Shown here: positions 52,862 through 62,484 of the stretch, one piece after another
Numbering within the stretch: position 1 is the first letter of the stretch
How the letters are laid out: the number at the start of each line of letters is the position of its first letter
Position numbers and translations under genes: made by a program
The notes under the pieces: model-generated
The model's database searches: none
The model's input: the letters and a program-made list of their open reading frames with translations, nothing else
Told to the model about the DNA's origin: nothing
Assembly (NCBI RefSeq): GCF_000716605.1
Contig: NZ_JNXE01000004.1
Span: 310,001-374,000 of the forward strand
Origin: Streptomyces sp. NRRL F-525
GTDB taxonomy: Bacteria > Actinomycetota > Actinomycetes > Streptomycetales > Streptomycetaceae
Length of the DNA: 64,000 bases
Direction: 5' to 3'

Positions 52862-54235
52862 TTGACGACCGACTACGCCCACCCCGCCCCCCGACTGCAC
52901 CTCGCCGCCTTCCTCAACGCGGGACCTCAGGGAACCGTCGGCTGGCGGCACCCCGACGCCGGCGACGGCTTCCTCACCGCCGCCCACTACACCCGGATCG
53001 CCCGCGTCCTGGAGCGCGCCGGCTTCGACATGGCGTTCGTCCCCGACTCCCTCGCGGTGCCCCGCAGCCTCGGTGACTCCTACGACCCCGCCGTCACCTG
53101 GGGCACCGGCACCCCGCGCCTGGACCCGATCCCGGTCATCACCCTGATGGCCGCCGCGACCGAACACCTCGGCGTCGCGGCCACCGTGTCCACCGGCTAC
53201 CAGGAGCCGTTCCACGTGGCCCGGGGCATGGCCACCCTGGACCACCTCGTCGGAGGCCGGGCCGGCTGGAACGTGGTCACCAGCTTCCAGGACGCCGAGG
53301 CCCAGAACTTCGGCCAGGACAAACTCCCCGACCGGCAGTCCCGCTACGACCGGGCGGAGGAGTTCCTGGAGGTCACCGCCCAACTCTGGGACAGCTGGGC
53401 CGACGACGCGATCGTCGCCGACAAGGACAGCGGGATCTACGGCCGCCCCGACCGGGTGCGCGCCGTCGACCACCGGGGTCAACGCTTCGCCGTACGCGGC
53501 CCGTTGAGCGTGCCCCGGCCGCCCCAGGGCTATCCGGTGATCATCCAGGCGGGCGCCTCCCCGGCCGGCCGGGACTTCGCGGCCCGCTGGGCGGACGTGA
53601 TCTTCTGCAGCCACGAGTCCCTGGAGTCGGCCGTCGCCTTCTATGCCGACATCAAGTCCCGTGCCGCCGCGCACGGCCGGGACCCCGAGCAGCTCAAGGT
53701 GCTCCCGGCCGCGACGACGGTCGTGGGCACCGATCTGAAGGACGCGCTCGCCAAGCACGAGGCGTTCACCGAACTCGTCCACCCCGAGGCCGGGTTGTCG
53801 CGGCTCGCCTACCACGTCAACGTGGACCTCACCCGCTACGACCTCGGCGGGCCGCTGCCCTCCCTGGAGGAAGTGGGAGTCGAGGGCCACTACCGCGAAG
53901 TCGTCGAGTTCGCCGAACGCGAGAAGCTCAGCGTGCGCGAGATCGGCCGCTGGTACGGTGCCCGCACCGAGGGAAACATGATCGGCTCCCCGGCGGACAT
54001 CGCCGACACCATGGAAGAGTGGCTCGACGCCGGCGCGGCCGACGGCTTCATGATCCAGGCCACCCATGTCCCCGCCGCCTTCGAGGAGTTCGCCGACCAC
54101 GTCGTCCCCGAACTGCGCCGCCGCGGCCTGGTGCGCACCGCCTACACGGGCGGCACCCTGCGCGACAACCTCGGACTCGCCCGCCCCGAACGCGGCGAGT
54201 GGCGGCACCGCGCCCGCTCGGGAGGCCGCGCATGA
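52862..54235 (+). CDS. NtaA/SnaA/DszA-type FMN monooxygenase
   Basis: A 457-residue luciferase-superfamily monooxygenase with the GGRAGWNVVTSFQ motif and a C-terminal TLRDNLGL segment shared with the enzyme at 14746-16086. The TTG at 52862 has GGGAG 6 nt upstream; longer versions run through thiM. Its stop overlaps the rhodanese start by ATGA. In this operon with a thiazole kinase and sulfurtransferase it is likely to open or desulfurise a sulfur heterocycle. Confidence 0.87.
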   Translation: MTTDYAHPAPRLHLAAFLNAGPQGTVGWRHPDAGDGFLTAAHYTRIARVLERAGFDMAFVPDSLAVPRSLGDSYDPAVTWGTGTPRLDPIPVITLMAAATEHLGVAATVSTGYQEPFHVARGMATLDHLVGGRAGWNVVTSFQDAEAQNFGQDKLPDRQSRYDRAEEFLEVTAQLWDSWADDAIVADKDSGIYGRPDRVRAVDHRGQRFAVRGPLSVPRPPQGYPVIIQAGASPAGRDFAARWADVIFCSHESLESAVAFYADIKSRAAAHGRDPEQLKVLPAATTVVGTDLKDALAKHEAFTELVHPEAGLSRLAYHVNVDLTRYDLGGPLPSLEEVGVEGHYREVVEFAEREKLSVREIGRWYGARTEGNMIGSPADIADTMEEWLDAGAADGFMIQATHVPAAFEEFADHVVPELRRRGLVRTAYTGGTLRDNLGLARPERGEWRHRARSGGRA

Positions 54236-55107
54236 CCGGCTCCGCTCTCGTCAACGCGGCCTGGCTGCAAGGGCACTTGGACGACGTCGTACTCCTTGAC
54301 GCCACCGTTGACCGGCACACCGAACCGGACGGCACCACCGTCTTCGTCAGCGGACTCGCCCTGCACACCGAACGCCGCATCCCCGGCGCCCACTTCGCCG
54401 ACCTCGTCGCCGGCTTCTCCGACCCCGGGGCGCGCTTCCCCTTCACCCGCCCGTCCGACGACCGCATCGCTGCATACGCACGCGAACTCGGGATCGGCCG
54501 GGACTCCACGGTCGTCGTCTACGACCGCCTCTCGGGAGCGTGGGCCGCCCGCGTGTGGTGGGTGCTCCGCTCGGCGGGTATCACCCGCGTCCGGGTCCTC
54601 GACGGCGGACTCACCGCGTGGGAGGCGGCCCAACTCCCGGTCACAGACGGGCGCGAGCCGCCACCGCCGCCGGGTGACGTCGTCGCCGCGCCGGCCCGCG
54701 AACACTTCACCGACCTGTCCCGGATGCGCCGTATCGCCGACGGCGACGACTCCACCCCCGCCGTCTGCGCCCTGCGCCGCACCGAGTACCTGGGCGACCC
54801 CGCCCGCCCCCGCTCCGGACACATCCCCCGCACCACGAACCTGCCCTACGCCGACCTGCTCGCCCCGGACCACACGCTCGACCCCGAACGCACTGCCCAC
54901 CTGGCCCAGTCGCACGGACTGCGCGAGGGAGCCGGTACGGTCCTGTACTGCGGCGGAGCGATCAACGCCGCCGGGCTGGCACTCGCCCTCCGCGAGATCG
55001 GCATCGACGACGTGGTCCTCTACGACGGCTCGCTCGGCGAGTGGCGGGCCCACCCCGAACTGCCGTTGGTGACGGGCCCGGAGGGCCCACGACGAGGAAG
55101 CGGATGA
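54232..55107 (+). CDS. sulfurtransferase (tandem rhodanese)
   Basis: A 291-residue two-domain rhodanese. The N-terminal domain has VVVYDRLSGAWAARVWW, and the C-terminal domain the active-site loop LYCGGAINAAG with the persulfide Cys. The loop C-G-G-A-I-N differs from CRKGVT (thiosulfate) and CGSGVT (mercaptopyruvate), so the sulfur donor is uncertain. ATG overlaps the monooxygenase stop, and its own stop overlaps the GntR start. Confidence 0.88.
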   Translation: MTGSALVNAAWLQGHLDDVVLLDATVDRHTEPDGTTVFVSGLALHTERRIPGAHFADLVAGFSDPGARFPFTRPSDDRIAAYARELGIGRDSTVVVYDRLSGAWAARVWWVLRSAGITRVRVLDGGLTAWEAAQLPVTDGREPPPPPGDVVAAPAREHFTDLSRMRRIADGDDSTPAVCALRRTEYLGDPARPRSGHIPRTTNLPYADLLAPDHTLDPERTAHLAQSHGLREGAGTVLYCGGAINAAGLALALREIGIDDVVLYDGSLGEWRAHPELPLVTGPEGPRRGSG

Positions 55108-55772
55108 AGAGCACACGCGACACGATCTACGACACACTCAGGCAACGGCTGACCTCCGGGCACTACCCGGCGGACGCCTCCCTCGTACCGCTCGCCCTGA
55201 GCGAGGAGTTCGCGGTCTCCCGTACCCCGGTGCGCGAGGCGCTGGCGCTGCTGGAGCGGGACGGGCTGCTGGTGCCCACCCGGCGCGGATTCGCACTGCG
55301 CCTGCGCTCGGACGAGGAGATGCTCGAACTCTTCGAGATCCAGGCCGTGTTGGACGCCACGGCCGCCGAGTCGGCGGCGTTGCGCCGCAGCCCGGTCGAC
55401 ATGGTCCGCCTCGATGCCCACCTCGACCACGCCGAGTCCCTGGACGAGCCCGCGCACATCCGGCGGAGCCTGAACGACTGGCACGACGCGGTGCGCCAGG
55501 CCGCCCACAACGCAACCGTCGTCGCCTTCCTGCGGACCCTCGACGCCCAGGTCAAGACGAGCGCGCCCTGGCGCACCCCCGAAGTCGCCGGCACCTTCAC
55601 CGCCGCCTTCGCCGAACACCGCGCCGTCACCGAGGCCATCCGCACGCAGGACGCCGAGGCGGCCCGCGTCGCGATGCTCGCCCACCACGGCCACGACCGG
55701 GACCGGCGCATACGGCAACGCGTGCACGCGGACCGTTCGGGGGCGGGCGACGGGCGCGCCGTAGCCGAGTAG
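55104..55772 (+). CDS. GntR family transcriptional regulator (FadR/VanR-like)
   Basis: A 222-residue GntR protein: winged HTH in residues 1-65 (LALSEEFAVSRTPVREALALLE) and an FCD-type C-terminal domain. ATG at 55104 overlaps the rhodanese stop by 4 nt. It is the last gene of the thiM operon and probably autoregulates it through the TGCATACA repeats at 52030. Confidence 0.9.
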   Translation: MKSTRDTIYDTLRQRLTSGHYPADASLVPLALSEEFAVSRTPVREALALLERDGLLVPTRRGFALRLRSDEEMLELFEIQAVLDATAAESAALRRSPVDMVRLDAHLDHAESLDEPAHIRRSLNDWHDAVRQAAHNATVVAFLRTLDAQVKTSAPWRTPEVAGTFTAAFAEHRAVTEAIRTQDAEAARVAMLAHHGHDRDRRIRQRVHADRSGAGDGRAVAE

Positions 55773-55820
55773 GCCGAGGGGGGCCACCCGGACCCTGACC
55801 GTCGGCAGCCGCGTGTGTGA

Positions 55821-56723
55821 TCAGGACGGCCACTCCGGTTCGGAGAGGGTCGCGGCGAGGGCGTCGAGGAGCACTTGGGCGGGCTGGGACGCGGGCGGTT
55901 TGCCGTGGACGGCGGCCACGACCTGTCGGCGCATGCCGTCGATGCGGTGGAGTCTGACACCCGGGTGTCTGTTGGCGAGGAGGGTGAGTCCGGGCAGCAG
56001 GCTCACGCCGAGCCCGGCCGCGACGAGCGCCTGCACAGCCACGTAGTCGTCGGTCTCGAACTCCACGACAGGCTCGAACCCGGCCCGTCCGCAGGCCGCG
56101 ACGAGATGCTCACGGCAGCGCTCGCACCCGGCGATCCAGCGGGTGTCGGCGTAGGTGGCCAGCTCGGCCGGGGGACCGTCCCAGGAGCGGTCGGCCGGGG
56201 TGACCACGTACAACGGCTCGTCGAGCAGCGGCGTCATGGTGGTGTCGCGGCGATCGCGCCGGGGCGGGTCGCCGTGCTCGAAGACCAGCGCCACGTCGAC
56301 GTCGTTGTCGCGCAGGGCGTTGAGCGCGTCCGGCGGTTCGGCCTCCCGCAGGGTCAGCTCGATGCCGGGATACCGGTCCAGGACGCGGGCGGCGGCGAGC
56401 GGCACCAGGGTGGCCAACGCCGAGGGAAAGGCGGCCAGTCGGACCCGGCCGGTACGCAGCCCGGCCAGCTCGTCCAGTTCGGCGTGCACCGACTCGACCT
56501 GCGCGAGGATCGACTCGGCGCGGTCCACCAGCAGCCGGCCGGCCTCGGTGAGCCGGATACCGCGCCCCATCCGCTGCAACAGCGGCATGCCGACCTCGGC
56601 CTCGAGCTTGGCGAGTTGATGGCTCACCGACGGCTGCGCGTAGTGCAGTGCCTCGGCGGCCGCCGTGATCGAACCCTCGCGGGCGACGGCGACCAATACA
56701 CGCAACCGACTCAAGTCGATCAT
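55821..56723 (-). CDS. LysR family regulator divergent from the encapsulin genes
   Basis: A 300-residue LysR protein with HTH LRVLVAVAREGSITAAAEALH and SVSHQLAKLE, and a ligand domain of about 200 residues carrying two nearby Cys (GCERC) and another further on. ATG at 56723. It is divergent from the shell gene at 56910 across about 186 bp, so it is the probable regulator of the encapsulin operon. CysB-like sensing of sulfur metabolites is conceivable but not shown. Confidence 0.88.
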   Translation of the reverse strand: MIDLSRLRVLVAVAREGSITAAAEALHYAQPSVSHQLAKLEAEVGMPLLQRMGRGIRLTEAGRLLVDRAESILAQVESVHAELDELAGLRTGRVRLAAFPSALATLVPLAAARVLDRYPGIELTLREAEPPDALNALRDNDVDVALVFEHGDPPRRDRRDTTMTPLLDEPLYVVTPADRSWDGPPAELATYADTRWIAGCERCREHLVAACGRAGFEPVVEFETDDYVAVQALVAAGLGVSLLPGLTLLANRHPGVRLHRIDGMRRQVVAAVHGKPPASQPAQVLLDALAATLSEPEWPS

Positions 56724-56909
56724 TTGCGAATCATAGACGGCGTCGATGACGGCCTCGAAAACACGCATTGGACCATTACCGGACGTACTGCGACGGTGAA
56801 TCGATAGTGGGTGCGAGAGATCCCGGCCGCACACCTTTCCGTCGGTGACCGCCGGTGATCCCACCCCGTCACGCGTGCCCGGCCTCCGGGCGCGGAAAGG
56901 AGATGCCGC

Positions 56910-57848
56910 ATGACCACGGCTGTGAATCCACCGTCGCGATCGATGTCGGTGAGCGACAGCGCGGCGCGAACCCTCGCGAACGCCACCAAGACCGTTCCCC
57001 AGATGAGCTCCATCACGCCTCGCTGGCTGGTGCATCTGATGTCCTGGGTCCCGGTCGAGGCCGGCATCTACCGGGTGAACAAGGTCGTTCATCCCGAGTC
57101 GGTGCGCATCGAGTGCGACAACTACGACGAGTCGCCGCTGCCGGACACCTTCGTCGACTACGCGCGGGAGCCCCGCGAGTACCGGCTCAAGGCGGTCCAG
57201 ACGGTCCTGGACCTCCACACCCGGATCTCCGACCTCTACTCCAGCCCGCACAACCAGACCGCACAGCAACTGCGGCTGACCATCGAGGCGGTGAAGGAGC
57301 ATCAGGAGGGCGAGCTGATCAACAGCCCGGAGTACGGGATGCTGGCCAGCGCGGCGGAGACGCAGCGGATCTCCACGATGGCGGGCCCGCCGACGCCGGA
57401 CGACCTGGACGCCCTCATCACGAAGGTGTGGAAGCAGCCGGCCTTCTTCCTCACCCACCCCGAGGGGATCGCCGCGTTCGGCAGGGAGTGCACCCGGCGC
57501 GGTGTACCGCCGGCCACGGTGAGCATGTTCGGCTCGCAGTTCCTGACCTGGCGCGGGCTGCCGATCATCCCGTCGGACAAGGTCCCGCTGGAGAACGGGA
57601 GGACGAAGTTCATCCTGCTGCGCACCGGCGAGTCGCGCCAGGGCGTGGTCGGACTGTTCCAGCCCGGGCTCTCGGGCGAGCAGGGGATGGGCCTGTCGGT
57701 GCGCTTCATGCAGATCGACCGCAGCGCCATCGCCTCCTACCTGATCTCCCTGTACTGCTCGCTCGCGGTACTCACCGAGGACGCGCTGGCCGTGCTCGAC
57801 GACGTCGAGGTCGACAAGTTCCATGACTACAGCCCGAGTTACCGGTAA
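56910..57848 (+). CDS. family 2A encapsulin nanocompartment shell protein (SrpI-like)
   Basis: A 312-residue HK97-fold shell protein of the family 2A group typified by cyanobacterial SrpI. Features include the N-terminal arm (first 35 residues), ITPRWLVHLMSWVPVEAG, an E-loop-like YREYRLKAV region, and the C-terminal domain with LPIIPSDKVPLENGRTKF. AAGGAG lies 7 nt before the ATG at 56910. The cysteine desulfurase gene begins 2 nt after its stop. Known family 2A shells form icosahedral cages that load a cysteine desulfurase and can store elemental sulfur. Confidence 0.93.
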   Translation: MTTAVNPPSRSMSVSDSAARTLANATKTVPQMSSITPRWLVHLMSWVPVEAGIYRVNKVVHPESVRIECDNYDESPLPDTFVDYAREPREYRLKAVQTVLDLHTRISDLYSSPHNQTAQQLRLTIEAVKEHQEGELINSPEYGMLASAAETQRISTMAGPPTPDDLDALITKVWKQPAFFLTHPEGIAAFGRECTRRGVPPATVSMFGSQFLTWRGLPIIPSDKVPLENGRTKFILLRTGESRQGVVGLFQPGLSGEQGMGLSVRFMQIDRSAIASYLISLYCSLAVLTEDALAVLDDVEVDKFHDYSPSYR

Positions 57849-57850
57849 CC

Positions 57851-59750
<1,900 letters not shown>

Positions 59751-59752
<2 letters not shown>

Positions 59753-59770
59753 GGCCTGTTGCGAAAGTGG
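59751..59770 (+). repeat. 20-bp inverted repeat, left copy
   Basis: AGGGCCTGTTGCGAAAGTGG here is the exact reverse complement of 62373-62392. Its first two bases form part of the TAG stop of the cysteine desulfurase gene. Confidence 0.85.
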
Positions 59771-59795
59771 CGTGGTCGCCCGAAGGGCGGCCACG
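59771..59795. terminator. hairpin just inside the left inverted repeat
   Basis: An 11-bp stem (CGTGGTCGCCC with GGGCGGCCACG, one G-T pair) and 3-nt loop separates the desulfurase gene from the convergent TetR gene, and is likely a bidirectional terminator. Confidence 0.55.
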
Positions 59796-59814
59796 CGGCA
59801 GGCGCCGCTTCGTA

Positions 59815-60498
59815 TCAGGCTCCGGAGGACTGCTGTCTCTTGGAGCCGTGGGCCGCGAGCGGAAGACTGCGCAGCGACAGTGCGCTCGGCGCCGGCAGCG
59901 CTCCGTGGGCCGCCTCGGCGCGGAACGACTGGAGCAAGTACGCCACCAGACGCCGGGACGCCGCACGGTCATCCGGCAATGCGGTGACCAGACCGCAGTG
60001 GGACAACAAGGCCACGGCGAAGTCGGAGGGGTGGAAGTCGGCCCGCAGCACGCCCGCCGCCTGAGCCCTGCGGACCAGGGTCATGAAGTCCTGCTCGGCC
60101 TGTTCCCGTACCCGCGCGTGTTCTCGCGTGCTGTCCGGAAAGGCCGCGACGAACGCGGCCGGGAAGCCCCGTTCCTCCCGTTGCAGTTCGCAGACCGTCT
60201 CGACCAGTCGCTGGAAGCCCTGCCACGGATCGGGGTCGGCCAGCGCCTCGGTGAGCGCCCGGGCACAGGTGTCCATCTGGTGCGCGAACGCGGCCCGCAC
60301 CAGGGCGTCCCGCGTCGGGAAACGCCGGTACAGCGTCGCCACGCCGACCCCCGCCCGTCGGGCCACGGTCGCCATGGGCGCGTCGATGCCGTGCTCGGCG
60401 AAGACCACACGGGCAGCCTCGAGGATGCGCCGCTGGTTGCGCCGGGCGTCCGCCCGCAGACTGTCCTGCCCCGCGATCCGAGAGGAATCCCCCACCAC
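59815..60498 (-). CDS. TetR family transcriptional regulator
   Basis: A 227-residue TetR protein. The N-terminal HTH covers RRILEAARVVFAEHG and VARRAGVGVATLYRRF. GTG at 60498 has GGAGG 9 nt upstream. It is divergent from the quinone reductase at 60605, its likely target. Both genes lie between the two 20-bp inverted repeats. Confidence 0.9.
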   Translation of the reverse strand: MVGDSSRIAGQDSLRADARRNQRRILEAARVVFAEHGIDAPMATVARRAGVGVATLYRRFPTRDALVRAAFAHQMDTCARALTEALADPDPWQGFQRLVETVCELQREERGFPAAFVAAFPDSTREHARVREQAEQDFMTLVRRAQAAGVLRADFHPSDFAVALLSHCGLVTALPDDRAASRRLVAYLLQSFRAEAAHGALPAPSALSLRSLPLAAHGSKRQQSSGA

Positions 60499-60604
60499 TG
60501 TCTCTCACCTCCGGCCAAGTGGACGATCTCGTCCGTTTACCAGCCTACGCTCGGCGCCACGATCCCCCCGCACGGCCACTGGTGGCGAAGGTGAGAACGC
60601 AACG

Positions 60605-61570
60605 ATGGACGACCGAACGATGAAAGCCGTACTGTTCGACCGCTTCGGCGGCCCCGAAGTGCTGTACGTGGGCCGGGTGCCACGCCCCGGACCGGCACCC
60701 GGCGAAGTCCTCGTGCGCGTACGCGCGTTCAGCGTGAACGGCGGCGAACTGGCGGCCCGTTCCGGTCGGGCCCGCCTCCTCACCGGCCGGAAGTTCCCGC
60801 AGCGCATCGGGCTCGACTTCACCGGCGAGATCGCCGCACTCGGCACCGGCGCGACCGGCGTAGCGGTCGGCGACCAGGTGTGGGGCATCCTGGGCCGCAC
60901 CTCCGGATTCGGCAGCGCCGCCGAGTACGTGACGGTACGGCCCGAGCGGCTCGGCCGGGTCCCGGACGGACTGGACCTCGTGGCCGCCGCCGCGCTGCCG
61001 GTGGCCACCACGGCCGTCACGGCCCTCCGCGACAAGGCCGCACTGCGCCCCGGCGAACGGCTGCTGGTACGGGGCGCGGCGGGCGGCGTCGGCAACGCCG
61101 CCGTCCAGCTGGGACAGGCGTACGGTGCCGAGGTCACGGCCCTGGCCCGCGCTGCCAACCTCGACTTCGTCCGTACGCTCGGTGCCCACCACGCCGTCGA
61201 CCACCGGACCGTGTCCCCTGCGGAACTGGGACTGTTCGACGTGGTCCTCGACACGGCGGGCACCGACCTGCGTACCGTACGGCGGATGCTGAAGCCGGGC
61301 GGACGCATGGTCACCATCGCCTTCGACCTGACGCGGCCCGCCGCCTCGCTGGGCTACATCGCGGCCAGCGCCGTCCACGGACGCGGCCGGGTGCGCTTCT
61401 TCAGCGGCAACCCCGAACGTGCGCTCTTCGACGACCTCGCCCGCCAGGTGACGGAGGGGAAGCTGCGGCCGGCGGTGGACACGGTCTTCCCGCTGGAAGA
61501 GACAGCGGCCGCACACCGGGCGCTGGAGGCGGGCGGGGTGCGGGGCAAGTACGTGGTCAGGGTCGACTAG
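60605..61570 (+). CDS. NADP-dependent quinone oxidoreductase (MDR family)
   Basis: A 321-residue zinc-free medium-chain reductase. MKAVLFDRFGGPEVL is the family start (an in-frame ATG at 60620 gives this), LLVRGAAGGVGNAAVQLGQ is the NADPH motif. ATG at 60605 with GGTGAG 10 nt upstream. Its TAG stop overlaps the degenerate end of the IS5-type element at 61569. Regulation by the divergent TetR protein is likely. Confidence 0.88.
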   Translation: MDDRTMKAVLFDRFGGPEVLYVGRVPRPGPAPGEVLVRVRAFSVNGGELAARSGRARLLTGRKFPQRIGLDFTGEIAALGTGATGVAVGDQVWGILGRTSGFGSAAEYVTVRPERLGRVPDGLDLVAAAALPVATTAVTALRDKAALRPGERLLVRGAAGGVGNAAVQLGQAYGAEVTALARAANLDFVRTLGAHHAVDHRTVSPAELGLFDVVLDTAGTDLRTVRRMLKPGGRMVTIAFDLTRPAASLGYIAASAVHGRGRVRFFSGNPERALFDDLARQVTEGKLRPAVDTVFPLEETAAAHRALEAGGVRGKYVVRVD

Positions 61571-61591
61571 GGTTTGCTGGGAAGGCGCAGG

Positions 61592-62346
61592 TCACAGCCA
61601 CTTGTTGAGGACTGCGACCAGCACGGTCGCCTCGTGGCGGACGGCGAGCTGGTCGTATCTCGTGGCCACGGCCCGGTGGCGCTTGAGGCGGTTGATCCCG
61701 CACTCGACGGTATGCCGCTCGCGGTAGTCGGTTTTGTCGAACTTCGGCGGCCGACCGCCTCGGGCACCGAGCTTCCGGCGGTTGCGGACGCGGTCGGCGG
61801 GGACCGGGATGGTTGCCTTGATTCCGCGTCCGCGCAGGTAGGCCCGGTTGCGGCGGGAGTCGTACGCCCTGTCGGCCCGCACCCGGTCCGGCTGCCTGCG
61901 GGGCCTGCCCGGATCAAGGCGAGGTACCGGGATGGCTTCCAGGACCGGCTCGAATTGCGGCGAGTCACCCCGCTGACCGGCTGTGATCACGACGCTCAGC
62001 GGCTTCTGCCCCTGCTCGACGCCAAGGTGGATCTTGGTGGTCAGGCCGCCTCGGGAACGTCCGGGACCATGGTCGGCCGGCTCAGCGGCAATGCCGCCGG
62101 GCGGTTCCTTCTGCAGATCCCCTTTTTCGAGGCTCGGCGGCGTGCTGGTGGGCCCGGCAGACGGTGGAGTCGATATTCACGTCCCAGGTGATCAGGCCCT
62201 TCGCGTCCGCCTGAGCTTGGAACTGAGTGACGAACCTGGCCCAGGTGCCGTCGCGTCCACACCGGCGGACGGCCCATCTTGATGCCCTGCGGCAACAACG
62301 ACTCAAGCCGGGCCCACTGTCCATTCGCCAGATCACCACGCCCCAC
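61592..62346 (-). pseudogene. IS5-family transposase, deleted and frameshifted
   Basis: The N-terminal part (MGRGDLANGQWARLESLLP through GRPPVWTRR) and the middle part (GTWARFVTQFQAQADAKGL) are in different frames, with about 35 residues missing between them compared with usual family members. The C-terminal part ([19 protein letters not shown] through [18 protein letters not shown]) is again in a different frame. The catalytic DDE set cannot be assembled from one frame, so the enzyme is inactive. Confidence 0.88.
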
Positions 62347-62372
62347 AGGGCGTGATCATCCACGACCAAGAT

Positions 62373-62392
62373 CCACTTTCGCAACAGGCCCT
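62373..62392 (-). repeat. 20-bp inverted repeat, right copy
   Basis: Exact reverse complement of 59751-59770, and the 5' terminal repeat of the IS5-type element. Confidence 0.85.
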
Positions 62393-62484
62393 GGCCGGAC
62401 GTGCCACCCCGACCGCTACGGCGGAGACCTGCCCGAGGTCTCCGCCGTACCGGCATCAAGTCGGCCTGCCCGCCCTCCCTTTGC

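Larger units (their letters stand above)
61569..62392 (-). mobile_element. IS5-type insertion sequence, internally deleted
   Basis: 824 bp bounded by the 20-bp repeat at 62373-62392 and a degenerate inverted partner AGGGTTTGCTGGGAAGGCGC at 61569-61588 (13 of 20 matches). It carries one broken transposase. An additional perfect copy of the outer repeat lies at 59751-59770, so a larger IR-flanked unit (59751-62392) is also possible. No target-site duplication was found at either outer end. Confidence 0.75.
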
